A DNA stretch of 64,000 bases from Muraenolepis orangiensis (GCA_027704905.1 CM051001.1:25125228-25189227), one strand, 5' to 3'; numbered from the stretch's first letter, positions 13,760 through 25,856 are shown. The notes: a model not told the origin generated them from the sequence alone. Numbers and translations are program-made.

Positions 13760-16700
13760 ACAGTCCACAAACTGCACACACACACTACTTAGAATAGTGT
13801 ACAGCTGAGTATCCCCTTTCACTCTCAGTGGGTTGCTCTGTGAGAATACAAATTGATGACCTCAAATTCAAAATAAAAAATATTTTATATATCCGTGAAT
13901 ATTGGTAAGGCTGATTTTCTAAAGTGATGTTATAGTTTGCCATTGGCCCGACAATAAAACAGAGGTCTGAAAAGAAGAAATGATCCACACCATGTGACTC
14001 TGTGTCAACCCCAGACACACATGGCACATTTCTCATTAGAAGTGTAAGTATGAGCATTCAGCTCTCCTGCAGGTGTCCAATCTGTTCCTGAGCTTACCTT
14101 GTGTGCGATTCCTTCACCAGGCCATTCAGCATTCGTTTTCCCACTATTTTGCATCCCAAGTATTTGTGAAGTGCATAGTATGATGTGTGGATGATGCAAA
14201 ACACTCATGTGTCAAGCTTGCACAAATCTCATCATGACCACCGTGAGTCACGTAAAGGAACGTTTTGTAGCCTAGCAACCATTTCCATGAGATGATGAGC
14301 AACTGTTAACAAAAAATGATAGTGATACTGCTTCAGCCTACTTGATGTTGTGAATCATGCAGCTGAATCAAGTTGTGAATCAAGGCAGCTGATTGCTGAT
14401 GTACTTCCTCTCTGTCAGGTTCATTTCACTTTGATCGTCTTGATTGCTTGTTCCCATAACACATCATTGCCCGTTGTTGCGGTTTATTTAAAGTATACAC
14501 AATTACACAGGTTATGATGTAGTTATGTATTACATATCCAAAAGGTTTGTGATTCAAAACTGAATTAAGCTTTGTATTTGCGCATATGTGCATATTTTTC
14601 CTTTTGTTTCTCTATTAGCAGCATGCTACAACAAAAAAGTAGTTTATGAATGAAAAAATCCTCAAGGGAACTTGGCTCAGGATATCTTGTACTGTGTCAC
14701 CGTGAGCAAGTAAAAACATTTGGAAAGCATACTTACTGTATAACTGTTAAACTACAACTATTACACTTCTAAAGCAGTTTTAGTTCTATGCCTAAACTCT
14801 AGATGCACTCTGTTCTGGACTTGTTGTATCCTGTGTGAAGTTGAGGTCTAAAGTAAGCATTAAACTGCTAGTATACATGCCAGTTCACAACATACAAACA
14901 GAAGAAAGAAGAAAAGAAAAAAATGATGTATGCACATAATGTATTATTATGTATACAAACAGAATACAGTTGAATTATGAGTGTGATCAAGTAATTATTT
15001 AACAGATGTTGAACACAACTGAAATAATACTAATACTTCTGCAATGAGCATCTGCTCATTGCAGGCAGATGCATAGAATAGGATGATCTCATAGTTATAT
15101 ATGGCTGCTCTATTCTTGCATCCAAATGTTTCCATTTCAAGTGGTTGAATGGTCAATTCTAACCTCAAATGATCCCCACAAGCCGCACACTTAAATAATT
15201 GTTATTCCAGACAGAAACAAACCACAGTTTATTTTTCTGTGTGTTTTTTTTAAAGCGTATGAATTTATAGCATGAAGTCTGGAACTTTGTGAAACCAAGA
15301 AAAGCATTCACAATATTTGTGTTTGAAGGGTATATAAAGGCACCAGTGTAATGGTGAGAGAGATGTTTAAATACATTTTAGGTATTGTCTTAGTTGGCTC
15401 AGCCCTGGCCTGATATATGCATGCATTTTATGAATGCTTCACTGGGCACATTTCTCATACTTGGATTCAGTAAAACTGATCACAAGGACACACATATTGT
15501 AGGAATATAGGAATATGTATGCTACTGTTTGCTGCACTTTCATTTTTTGTCATTGTCAAATCATAATGCAGTCTTGTGCTGCAGCGGGAAATCTCCTGTT
15601 GGGGATTGCAGGCACAGCTGCCAATCAACATGCTATGCTATGTGCTATGCTATACAACATGGTGCACTGTTTAAATAGAAATCATCCTCCAACATCATGC
15701 AAAGTATAAAATCCACATGTGTTTAAGAAATGTCTCCAAATGTCCTAACACAAATGGTTATACTATTTGTGAAGCACTAATCGGTTAGCATTGCACCCTT
15801 CCTTCTCACCTGCAATGCTTAAATGAAAACCAATGGCTTATAACATATGTGAAGTGTGTCTATGAATCAGAACAAAACAGCGGGTAAATGGTTCCTTCTT
15901 TGCGTTTGGTACATGGTAAGAACAGCAACATCAATAATATCTATCTGAGTCTAGACACTCAAACCCAGCTGTAGACAAGCGGTCGTCAGAACCGGCCCGC
16001 AAGACTTTAAAACTTTTAAAAGAGGACTGGAAGACAAGCATTTGATGGGTTCACCGGCCCCTACCCCCAAGCCCAGAGCATCCACAGCTTATTCTCTATA
16101 CCTCTATCTTCGCCCGCATGCCCCCGACCAGTGAGGCATTCATCTAAAGGTGAGCTTCTTCAGAAACGCCTTTCTCGCAAGAGATTTGAGGCATTACCAA
16201 GTTATTGCTTGGAGGAATCGAGATGTGGGTGAAATGTGGAGGTGCCATCCAGCTCTGGAGGTTCAAGGGCTGCAATGAGTGTGTCATTCAGAGTCTGACT
16301 CCAACCTTGCCTCACAGTTCTGGGTGCATTGCCTTGAAGAGGCTAATCCTTGCCCTCCTGTTAAATAACTTTGTTCTGGTATATTGAAAAAGACCAAAAA
16401 GGGAAAACAATATGACAAAAATGCAACAAAGTCATTGCAGGTTCCATTGATCTACATCAATGGATGTTGATCAATGGAAAAAGCAGAATGGAGTTAGGAA
16501 TCAATACCCTGTAAACAGAAGGTAATTACTAATAAAAAGCGTTTTGTGATCATCGATTTTGGCTTATAGATATATCCTTCTCATTATTATTTGATATATA
16601 TATATATTAAGGACTATGCTAGCGCTACATTACTGAACTACCAACCGATCTAAATAAAAACATCCGTCAGCATCAAACAACACAGAGACAGCAAATAAAT

Positions 16701-17183
16701 TATAATAAAGTATGCATTGTAGTACATACATGTAGTCTATTTTCCAATCAAGCAATTTATCTATCACAATTTAGCACTTAGACATATTTTATGGAATAAT
16801 GTTAGAGAGAGGTATATGAGCATATCTCCTTAGAAGGCATATAAGCCCTCTTTTTGCCAGTGTGTGAGGTGGGTCAGACAGTTCACAGTGATCCTGAGTC
16901 ATATCATTCATAGCATATTACACAGAGTTCATGAGATCCTAGTCAGACTAAATTAGGGAATTTAACAAGCTCCTGACATCTCAAGTGGGTGTGTCCACCC
17001 AGATGTATGCTGGATAGATACGCTCCCAGTTACTACAGTCCACTGTGTAGGCTGGCCCACTGATCTAGTCATCATACATCTTGGTGGACACTCCCTCTTG
17101 TTATGTCCCAAGAGGGTATAGTCACATGTCACTTTTGAAACGGCTTGTAATGGCTAATCACACTCACACCTGGGGGTAAAATA
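13760..17183. other. No gene recognised (3.4 kb)
   Basis: The interval is A/T-rich and holds no supported gene. The only clear structure is the hairpin at 15040-15063. Confidence 0.55.
15040..15063. repeat. Perfect 11-bp inverted repeat with 2-nt loop
   Basis: TGCAATGAGCA at 15040-15050 is followed after TC by its exact reverse complement at 15053-15063, which makes an almost gapless palindrome. Confidence 0.75.
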
Positions 17184-17480
17184 GGATAGATAGATAGATA
17201 GGTAGATACTTTATTAATACCGAGGGAAATTTAGTCTTCCAGCAGCTAATACAAATAGCAAACAAACACTTATTCAGTTATAACAACTTTAAAAACGAAG
17301 GGACTTATCTAAAACACAATTAGAATTATAAAATTACAATAAATTACAATAAACAAGAAGTGGAAAATATACTATATTAAAACAAAAATTATACTCATAT
17401 CTATTGTAATAAATACCAATAAAATACAGAATACAATAAGTGTAAAGTAAGTGTAAAGGGTCCCTATAATTGAGTGTAAA
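17184..17480 (-). repeat. Retroelement 3'-UTR fragment with GATA tail
   Basis: A (GATA)n-type tail at 17184-17208 is followed by ACTTTATTAATACCGAGGG, the same core as at about 2265. After it comes A/T-rich sequence with repeated AAATTACAATAAA-type runs. This is the pattern of a minus-strand LINE 3' UTR. No coding remnant is present. Confidence 0.5.
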
Positions 17481-19253
17481 ACAATAATGAAATGAATGAA
17501 TGCATAAAGTACTGTTGTATTTAATGTGTTTTGTGTACTGTGTGAACTAGTTGAATGAATGAAACGTGTTTGTGAAATAAATTAAAAAAAACAGGAGATG
17601 TGTGTATTTCTGTGTTGTCCAGGGAATGTATTGCGGTGTGCATGTTCAGTTAAGTCAATGTTATTGATCCAGGCTATTTTCACAGGGTCTATTTTCTACA
17701 TTTGCCATCCACGAGTTCACTTTGTGTTCTTTTCAAGGTTTTTTCCAGGGTGAGAGATTTGTCAGAGCACAGCCTCAGTATGGCAAACATTTCTGATGCT
17801 GCGGGCCATCCATACACATAAAGTACATACACACACAAAGACACACACACACTTACACAAGCATACACACACACACACTACTCAGTCAAACACACACCAC
17901 CTCAGTGGCAAAGACATTAGTGCCATTTACTACACATCTAGGCCCAACATTTGTTTTTTTTTCCTTGACACAGTGTGACTTTTTGGCTGCATTTCTCATC
18001 ATCAAAAATTATTTGTTGACCCTCAAGGGTATTGGCAGGATCAGGAAAAATGTAGATGGGGGGGGGTCCATCCTAGATGACCGATAAGGCTTTTTTTGTT
18101 TTGTTTGCGTCTGCCTGTCAGAAGAGCATCAGGATCAGTGCCATCTGTACAACATCCCTGACATCGCTGGATTGTCAAATCTACTAAACAGGTTTTCTAA
18201 CATATAAAAAAAACTTGATACCTCTTTCAGGGACTGCAACGCTGGTGTGTGTTCACGACTTTCTGTCGTATCATGATAACAGGGAACCAGTCAGATGGAT
18301 GAGATAGCACTTAATCCAGTTATTATCTAAGGCTGTAGCAAACGTGACTATAGGTCATATTTAGAAAACCTTTTGGAAAACAAAGATAGCAATTTTTTGT
18401 ATTCTATCGGTAAAATAAATAATGGCATTAACAACTTAATCAGAAAGAACTGCCAAATATGGTGACAAAATGAAACTGAATATGAGAGGGGTCTTACACG
18501 TAGGTGTGTGCTTGAACAAAGAAAACAAATGTGGCCAAATTCCCCTTCACATAAGTTGTTATGCTGCGTATGCATTCAGGCTCTGGCACAGGAAGTAAGG
18601 CATGAATTTGATCAGCACTTGTTACAACAACATAAGCTTATTATCTGGCTATGAAGGCATTTGTGAAAGCCGTGTAAGAGATACACCCAAGATACAAAGG
18701 GTTTTGTTTGTCTAATCTGTTATGTGAACCACTTGAACATATTAATGGAAATCTGTTCTTTTTTCTTGATCCCAAGTCTACCAAGACTTGCTCAAGGATA
18801 CGTCTCGCTCTTAATCTCATCAGAGTTGAGTTGTTGCAGGAAGAGGATGGTGGAAACGTGAGTGGCCAACAGAGGAGTGCCGGCAAGAGTTTTGTTGTGT
18901 GAGCGTACAGTGTAGCTGCGTGTTATCTTAAGGATTTTCAAAGTCATGGCAGTATATTTAGCTGATTAGGACACTGTGGAGGAGGCTCTCGTGAGACTTC
19001 TTCATAAGTAGGACTTGGTTATAGTATGTTTCCCCCCTGTCAGCAACTGCAGACGCGACAGGTTATGGAGATAAGTACCGGTAGGTCTTTGCAGGGACTG
19101 TGTGTGTGAATATATATATAGATAAAGGAAACGACAACCGTGCTGTATAATAATCACAATAAATTTCCCGACCACACTTTGTGGGAAAAAAAACGTATTT
19201 AAAAAGTCCAAGACGGCCCACAATTTTTATGTTGCGTGTCTTTGTCCTATTAC
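17481..19253. other. No gene recognised
   Basis: An interrupted (CA)n stretch lies at about 17826-17880. Nothing else is supported. Confidence 0.55.
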
Positions 19254-19421
19254 AAAAACATGTTCTTTTTTAAATAATGGTTCCAACGTGTGAGTGCAAT
19301 ATATACTGTATATATATATATATATATATATAGCACCAATACATATATATACTATATATATATATATATATATATAGCACCCACACATTGGAACCTATAT
19401 TTTAAAAAGAACATGTTTTTT
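19254..19421. repeat. Large imperfect hairpin with AT-rich loop
   Basis: The left arm at about 19254-19306 (containing AACATGTTCTTTTTTAAA and GGTTCCAACG) is the imperfect reverse complement of the right arm at about 19370-19421 (containing TTGGAACC and AAAAAGAACATGTT). The arms pair over about 50 bp with a few mismatches. The space between is (TA)n. This is the structure of a small foldback or MITE-like element, but the ends and target-site duplication are obscured by flanking TA repeats. Confidence 0.65.
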
Positions 19422-19539
19422 AATATATATATATATTTATATATATATATATATATATATTGCACTGCACCCACCATGTAACTCAATTTAAGGTGGGAAC
19501 CAACATTGCTATAGATTACAACCTGCATACCCTGTACTT

Positions 19540-19551
19540 ACCATGCCTAAA
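19540..19551 (+). repeat. Left target-site duplication of the 3.2-kb LINE
   Basis: ACCATGCCTAAA here is identical to 22749-22760, which follows the 3' end of the LINE. A 12-bp direct repeat exactly bracketing a LINE open frame fits a target-site duplication from target-primed reverse transcription. Confidence 0.75.
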
Positions 19552-22500
19552 GGAGGGAGGAGAAGACGACAGCCTCCACGCGGCCTCCTCTGCAAGTAAC
19601 GAGAGATGGTGAAAGACCAACTCGTGAAACCAATGTCGCCACCCAATCATCGTCAAGCTGACAGACCAAGGCGTAAAAAGTCGGGGGGATGCAAGTCCAC
19701 GCCAGGACGGGTATCCATCCCGACGGTCGACCACCAAGGTCTGGCAGTGCTCCAGCTAAACGTAGAGGGCCTCACCAACGCCAAACTCGAGATCATAAGT
19801 CACCTCGCCGACTCCCACAAGGTTGCAGCTGTCCTCCTACAGGAAACCCACTGTATGGTTGAAGACACCCTCAAGCTGCCCGGGTTCCACCTAGCTGGTT
19901 CCATCCTCAGCAGACATCATGGTATTGCGACCTTTGTGAGGTCTGATCTGGGGTGGACAGCCACTGGCCAATCTCCACCAAGTGCCAGCGTTGAGTGGCT
20001 GTCCACCAAGATACAGGCAACAACTGTTGTAAATGTGTACAAGCCTCCACCATCTACACTGACCGTGTCGGCCCTCCCGCTTGCCCAGGCACCCGCCATC
20101 TATGCAGGGGACTTTAACTGCCAGCACACTGACTGGGGATACTCCCACACTACACCAGACAGAGAGACGCTGTGTGAGTGGGCCTCCAACGCCAATGCTC
20201 AGCTCCTGTTCGACCCCAAAGAGCCACCAAGTTTCCACTCTTCAAGATGGAACACCTTCACCAACCCAGACCTCGCATTTGCTGTATGCCACAACAGCGA
20301 CCCAATTCCGGAGAGACAGGTCATCGATAGGTTCCCCCGGTCACACCACCGACCGTCTGTCATCAAAGCTCCCTCACTGGTGCAGCCGGTAGAGGGTAAA
20401 CCTGTCCGTAGGTGGAACTTCCGGAAGGCCAACTGGCAGGCATTCACCACGGAGACAGAGAGAACATCAGCCTGTCTCCCGGACCCAGACATTGCTGATG
20501 TGGACTCAGCATATGCAGCCTACTGCGAAGTTCTCCTAAGTGCAGCAAAGAAGACGATCCCTCGCGGCTACAATGCGAGCTACATCCCGGGCTGGGACGA
20601 AGAGTGCAACCACCTACTGTGTGAACATCAGCAGGCTGGCTCAAGGGAGGATGTGGAAGCGACTGCAACGGCACTACTCCACAAGCTGGACGCCACCCGA
20701 AGGGCCAGATGGACTGAAACCGTTGAGTCAATCGATTTCACCCATTCCAGCCGTAAGGCGTGGCAGACCATCAACCAGCTCACTGGCAGGAAAACAACAC
20801 CCCCCAAGTGCCCTGTGACAGCAGATGCCATTGCAGCCCAGCTCCTGAAGAACAGCCAATTCCAAGGTTCAGATAAGAACTTCGCCCGCTCTACACTGTG
20901 CGAGATATCTTCCCTCTCTAGGGCATCCAGTGTCGATGTTGACATGTCCGGACAGTTTTCAACAGCTGAACTTAGGGCGGCCATCGGCAACCTTAGGCAA
21001 GGCAAGTCCCCGGGGCATGACAACATCCACCCAGAGTTCGTGACCCACCAGAGTGAGACAACATCTGCCTGGCTGTGCTCTTTTTTCTCATCCTGCTTCC
21101 AGAGGTCCAAACTGCCGAAGACCTGGCGCCGTGCTGCTGTTATTGCCCTGCTGAAACCAGGCAAAACTGCGGAAGACCCTAAGGCCTACAGACCCATCTC
21201 GCTGCTCTGCGTCCCATTCAAGATACTGGAGAGGATGATCCTCAGCCGCATAGAGCCAGTAGTGGACCCACAGCTTCCAGGACAGGCTGGTTTCCGGCGG
21301 GGCAGGTCAACAGTAGATCAGGTAACCCTGCTCACCCAGGACATCGAGGACAGCTTTCAGGCCAAAGAGAAAGTTGGGGTTGTGTTGCTTGACCTAACAG
21401 CCGCATATGACACCGTCTGGCACCGTGGACTTCACCTGAAGCTGCTGAGGACTATCCCAGACCGGCATATGGTGAAGTTCATAATGGAGATGCTGTCCAA
21501 CCGCAGCTTCATCCTCCGAACCAGCGATGGCCAGCGAAGCAGACTGAGGAGATTGAGAAACGGGGTGCCACAGGGGTCTGTCCTCTCACCACTGCTGTTC
21601 AATATTTACATCCACGACCTCCCGGAGACAACATCCAGACAATATGGTTACGCGGATGATCTGGCCATCATGTTGCGTCGAACAACATGGTCAGCGGTGG
21701 AACAGGGTCTCAACCAGGACATGAGCATCTTGGCTGCCTACCTGCGCAAGTGGCGTCTGCAGCTCAGTACTGGGAAGACTGTGTCGGCCGCATACCACCT
21801 GTGCAACGGAGAGGCCAAAAGGGAACTGTCGGTGTCCGTCGACAACAAGCGTCTGGAGCACCAACTAGCCCCCAAGTACCTCGGTGTTCGGCTGGACAGG
21901 ACACTGTCCTACAAACGGCACCTTGAGGAAGTGAGAGCCAAAGTGACAGCAAGGGTCTCGCTTATCCGCCGCCTTGCTGGCACAACCTGGGGTGCCTCCG
22001 CCAGGACACTACGAATCTCCACACAAGCCCTGGTGTTCTCTGCTGCCGAATACTGCGCCCCAGTCTGGAGTAGAAGCCCACATGTGAAGAAGGTTGATCC
22101 TATCATCAACAATGCCCTTCGGATCATAACCGGTTGCCTAAAGCCCACCCCCGTGTCCTACCTGCCAGTCCTAGCGGGAATTGCCCCGGCCGGTCTCCGA
22201 CGAGAGGCCGCTATCCTCGCACTTGCAAGGAAAGCCCAAGAACATGACTGGCATATCCTGCATGAAACAACAACAAAGGCAGCGCCCCCAAGCAGACTCA
22301 AGTCCCGTCACCCCTACAACAGGACAGCACAAGAGATGCTTGGTTCCATCCCTGAGGACCTGTCTACAAGGGCATGGCTAGCAACTTCCTGGAAGCAGGA
22401 ATGGGAGTCGGCTGAGCCCACACGTCTGCACCATCACATCCAAGATCCGGGAGATGGAGTCGAAGGAGAACATCTACCACGCCGGCATTGGACCCTGCTG

Positions 22501-22748
22501 AACCGCCTCCGTACTGGGGTTGGTCGCTTCAAAGCGTCCATGAAGGAGTGGGGCCTGGCAGACAGCGCAGTATGTGAGTGTGGCGAGCCTGAGCAGACTG
22601 CCGACCACATAATCACCACCTGTCCTCTGTACAGACCTCCTTCAGAGGCTGGCCTCTTCCATGTGGGACCAGAGACGAGAGCGTGGCTTTGTGACACTGA
22701 GCTGGACATATGATGATGATACACGAAAGAGAGAAAGAAGAGAGAGAG
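19552..22748 (+). mobile_element. Apparently full-length, single-ORF LINE (3.2 kb)
   Basis: A non-LTR retrotransposon bounded by the 12-bp direct repeat ACCATGCCTAAA. It begins with a purine-rich leader (GGAGGGAGGAGAAGACGAC), has only about 54 nt before the ATG of its single long frame, and a 35-nt 3' region ending in GA-rich sequence (AGAGAGAAAGAAGAGAGAGAG). The 1035-codon frame is uninterrupted, so the insertion looks recent. The short UTRs and single ORF could be the natural design of this family, or the copy could be 5'-truncated exactly upstream of ORF2, having lost an ORF1. Clade assignment by eye is uncertain. The endonuclease type, the YADD RT and the C-terminal cysteine/histidine motif fit the broad jockey/I/CR1 group. 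Confidence 0.85.
19606..22713 (+). CDS. LINE endonuclease / reverse transcriptase polyprotein
   Basis: This 1035-residue protein nicks target DNA and copies the element's RNA at the nick. An AP-like endonuclease occupies about residues 45-255: LNVEGL (N52), LLQETH (E80), GDFNC (D169, N171), PDLAF (D222) and the terminal RSHHRP (H247/H248) correspond to the family's catalytic residues. The RT spans about residues 510-760: KAYRPISLL, GQAGFRRGRST, LLDLTAAYDTVW (D596, D602; motif A), NGVPQGSVLSPLLFNIYI (motif B) and GYADDLAIML (YADD 682-685; motif C). Near the C-terminus, C990, C992, H1001 and C1006 form a CxC-x8-H-x4-C motif like that of jockey/I-type elements. No RNase H domain is evident. The start is the first in-frame ATG inside the element. 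All catalytic motifs are intact, so the protein may be functional. Confidence 0.92.
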   Translation: MVKDQLVKPMSPPNHRQADRPRRKKSGGCKSTPGRVSIPTVDHQGLAVLQLNVEGLTNAKLEIISHLADSHKVAAVLLQETHCMVEDTLKLPGFHLAGSILSRHHGIATFVRSDLGWTATGQSPPSASVEWLSTKIQATTVVNVYKPPPSTLTVSALPLAQAPAIYAGDFNCQHTDWGYSHTTPDRETLCEWASNANAQLLFDPKEPPSFHSSRWNTFTNPDLAFAVCHNSDPIPERQVIDRFPRSHHRPSVIKAPSLVQPVEGKPVRRWNFRKANWQAFTTETERTSACLPDPDIADVDSAYAAYCEVLLSAAKKTIPRGYNASYIPGWDEECNHLLCEHQQAGSREDVEATATALLHKLDATRRARWTETVESIDFTHSSRKAWQTINQLTGRKTTPPKCPVTADAIAAQLLKNSQFQGSDKNFARSTLCEISSLSRASSVDVDMSGQFSTAELRAAIGNLRQGKSPGHDNIHPEFVTHQSETTSAWLCSFFSSCFQRSKLPKTWRRAAVIALLKPGKTAEDPKAYRPISLLCVPFKILERMILSRIEPVVDPQLPGQAGFRRGRSTVDQVTLLTQDIEDSFQAKEKVGVVLLDLTAAYDTVWHRGLHLKLLRTIPDRHMVKFIMEMLSNRSFILRTSDGQRSRLRRLRNGVPQGSVLSPLLFNIYIHDLPETTSRQYGYADDLAIMLRRTTWSAVEQGLNQDMSILAAYLRKWRLQLSTGKTVSAAYHLCNGEAKRELSVSVDNKRLEHQLAPKYLGVRLDRTLSYKRHLEEVRAKVTARVSLIRRLAGTTWGASARTLRISTQALVFSAAEYCAPVWSRSPHVKKVDPIINNALRIITGCLKPTPVSYLPVLAGIAPAGLRREAAILALARKAQEHDWHILHETTTKAAPPSRLKSRHPYNRTAQEMLGSIPEDLSTRAWLATSWKQEWESAEPTRLHHHIQDPGDGVEGEHLPRRHWTLLNRLRTGVGRFKASMKEWGLADSAVCECGEPEQTADHIITTCPLYRPPSEAGLFHVGPETRAWLCDTELDI

Positions 22749-22760
22749 ACCATGCCTAAA
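22749..22760 (+). repeat. Right target-site duplication of the 3.2-kb LINE
   Basis: ACCATGCCTAAA, identical to 19540-19551. It follows the GA-rich 3' end of the element. Confidence 0.75.
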
Positions 22761-24384
22761 AACATGGAAGAGGAGTATATTAGATTAAAATGAACCATAT
22801 ACATGAGTTGTGTTTACATTTAGTTTTATCCTGCTATATGTGTATGTATTTCCTGGGATGAAAGGGTAAGCTTGCACCTTGAGAAGCTGTAATGCTGGTC
22901 GAACACAATTGCCAGGAAGAAGACTTAACATTTTAAAGACTTTTGTCAACATGTGGTTACACCGAAACACGAGACATCTAGGGTGGGTGAATTCAGTCCA
23001 CCATGGACACAGCCCTAAACTAGCATCCAGCATGAAGTCTTCTGATGAGGTGAAGTTCAGAAGCCTACAGTATCTGTGACAATACACTGCCAGCTGGCTG
23101 GACCTTTGTTCTGAAGTAAACCCTCAGATGTTCCCTGTGGGTGACACAGAAGTCCGATTCTGCTCTGCTTAATGGCAAACGTAATTAATTAATGCTGTAA
23201 TCATGGAATAGACCAAGTAGTCCAATATTAACTACAGTATACCTTCTCTAATTTTCTCCCAAACGTCCAAATAATTGCTCATGGGGGTTGATTCCAGTGC
23301 GAAACACTCATGGTTACACTCAGTAGGCCATACATACCCTGCAATCATAGAGTAGGTACCAAGTAGTTAAAAAATAACTACAGAATTGTTACTTCCTTAT
23401 TCCATACCTTTACATATGTTTCCCCAGTACCTAAGTAACCATTATGATTTTACAATATGATATTATTACATATTGATGCAAAATATATTTATATTCTTCA
23501 ATATTGTGTGTGAATGAAACACACCACATACACACACACACATACACACACATACGCACACAGACACAAACATTTAGTATCACTAGTATGTTTCAGACTC
23601 AGATATAGATTCCATAATTGCTATGTATTACATTCTCAATAGAGAAAATTATGTACAGACAACAGTCTTTGGCTGTACAGGTCAGCTCAATCAGTTGAGG
23701 GCAACATAACTGAAATAGCTGTGGGAACACCATGTATAAGTGAATAGTAGCTTGTCTGAGAAGAGGCGTAAAATAAATACATAATAATAGTCTAAAGTCA
23801 CTGTAATGGCTGAATTTTCTGGCTGTGTATGGAGTGTGGGTTGCAATAGCATGCCGAAGGGTTTGGGGAGATTCACATTCCTATCCAAACGTACGTTTGT
23901 TCACTGAGATCTTCACTGAGCAAGCTACAGAATATTTCCAATGACTTTTACCCCAGGAATTCATGTCTGCTGACTTTGGATGCCATCTACTTGCATATTT
24001 ATGACAACTAATTAATGTCCATGTTTGTTAAATATTGGCCCATAATGCCCTCTGGGACAGGAAGTAGGATGAAGAAGCTTCCTAATTCCTAATGATTTAA
24101 TCAGAAGAAGTGGGAGCCGACGGGGTATCGTTTCCACGGCTCTCGTGAGTTTCTCTCTTTGAGTGTCATATCCACTCAAAAATGTAGGCGATCAAAACTC
24201 TCCACCATTTCTCCATTTCTGGTCGATTTTTCCTTTTCACTATTTCTTTCCATCTCTGTAAGTTGTTCTGTCATCCCTTTGCCATGTCTCGCTAAGTGGG
24301 TTTGACTCTGTCTTTGCCTGGTCCCCATTCCTCCTCTTTTCCCTGTTAGTGTTGTAGATCTCTGTTCCCTGTGGTGTTTCATAG

Positions 24385-24390
<6 letters not shown>
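22761..24390. other. No gene; weak tandem similarity
   Basis: Segments at about 23200-23250 and 23340-23400 share AATCATnGAnTAG, CCAAGTAGT and AACTACAG in the same order, so they may be diverged copies of one short repeat. An interrupted (CA)n run lies at 23521-23570. No coding signature is seen. Confidence 0.4.
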
Positions 24391-24429
<39 letters not shown>

Positions 24430-24439
24430 CTCTCTCATC

Positions 24440-24507
<68 letters not shown>
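24391..24507. repeat. (CT)n microsatellite
   Basis: CT repeats with a few CC or CATCC interruptions in the first half and a pure tract at about 24443-24507. Confidence 0.96.
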
Positions 24508-24510
<3 letters not shown>

Positions 24511-24743
24511 CAGAGACATAGAGATGTTTTCTCACCCTAGTGAGATACATTAGGAGCAGAGTAGAGATGATGTTATTGTATACAGCATTGTTTATATATA
24601 CACGTTTCAATATACTTTAATATGCATTCCCAGGTTGATGAGGTTTCACCAGCTGGGCAAACTAGAAAAGTAGCTGAAAATTGAACATAAACATTTTCCA
24701 GCAATGTTATCAACTTAGAAAGGAGTACTCAGATTACTCATTC

Positions 24744-24931
24744 ATTATTCATCATTCATTTCCCAATGATGTGTGTCATATAGCAATTTGGCAATAACCT
24801 TATATATTATGTATAGTGTTTTATTGATAGTATGATTTTCCACCATACTTCCAAGACATGGGGTGGTGATAAGCTCCTGATTTCCATAATACCTTAATCT
24901 TCATTTTAGCCAGCATGACTCAAATAAGCAA
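24744..24931 (+). repeat. Copy 1 of a ~190-bp local direct repeat
   Basis: The stretch from ATTATTCATCATTCAT to CTCAAATAAGCAA recurs in the same orientation at 25857-26047. The copies share long identical blocks (for example TTCCACCATACTTCCAAGAC and CCTTAATCTTCATTTTAGCC) with scattered substitutions and small indels. Overall identity by eye is about 90% or more. No transposon ends or coding frame are seen. Confidence 0.9.
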
Positions 24932-25153
24932 CGGCTCCGAGGGAGAAATGTCAGGGAATAACAATGAGGCTTTTGGAAAAATGGCTCAGCCCTGTTTTCC
25001 TTCATCAGACACAACCTTAGGGCTGAATTCGGATATCGACGCATCGCCGCTCGTCATCTGTTTCTCGTCTTACGTGAACGAAAGCAACATGTGCCGTTGT
25101 CGTGACCGACAGGCATGTTCTATCCGTTTCTAGCGTCAGCCTCCATTCGTACA

Positions 25154-25191
<38 letters not shown>

Positions 25192-25856
25192 TATATGGCT
25201 CATGCATCATGTGGACATAATAGTCCCCGCCAAATGTTCCTGTGGCCTATGGCCCAGCCAGTCAAAATCTAACCCATTTGCACAATTATCACACAACATC
25301 AATGTCGCAAACAGAAACACTTGCAAGAGCATCCGAACGGTTCGAAAGGATCTATAGAAAGACATTTCAGATATAAAGCTACACCATAGCTCCATAGCTG
25401 TTTTTTGTTCACGTTCCAGGACCTTCAGAAGGCTTCATCATCATACAAAAAGAAAGAGTGTGAACATTTGAAGGCGTTTATTGACACCTGCACAGTGTGA
25501 GCCATCATTTCCACCGCTAACAATATCCTGCCACTGGCTGCTCAGTGCGCTGGCCCTCATCCAGGAGTGCTACCATGCTGACCTTTGCAAAATGTAACGT
25601 TTTTTAAGGTGAGAAAAAAGAGTGACAGATAATATTAGAGAGCCGGATCCAACATGGACCTACTTGCTAAACAATGCCCTTCCATTTGTTCCTCTGCTCT
25701 CAGCTTCATAAAAGAGCATCCAGGGAGAAGCTTTTGGGCTCCAGCTTTTTTTACATGTTCCAATACCGAGGTGTTTTGGATCATCATTGGCTCTTAAGGA
25801 ATGCTGCTTGAAATGTATTTTAGTTTGACAAATAATCATAATCGGTTCACTGTGAT
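24932..25856. other. Spacer between direct repeats; no gene
   Basis: It contains a (CA)n run at 25155-25187. The open frame at 24915-25133 has no recognisable motif. Nothing else is supported. Confidence 0.55.

Noticed and set aside
19891..21164. Minus-strand frames of 115 and 178 codons within the LINE
   Set aside because: They lie fully antisense to the intact 1035-codon LINE frame and have no motif.
24915..25133. 72-codon frame after a TTTTAGCC acceptor-like site, possibly a host exon
   Set aside because: The start lies in the direct repeat, the encoded peptide shows no recognisable motif, and there is no donor or neighbouring exon to support it.
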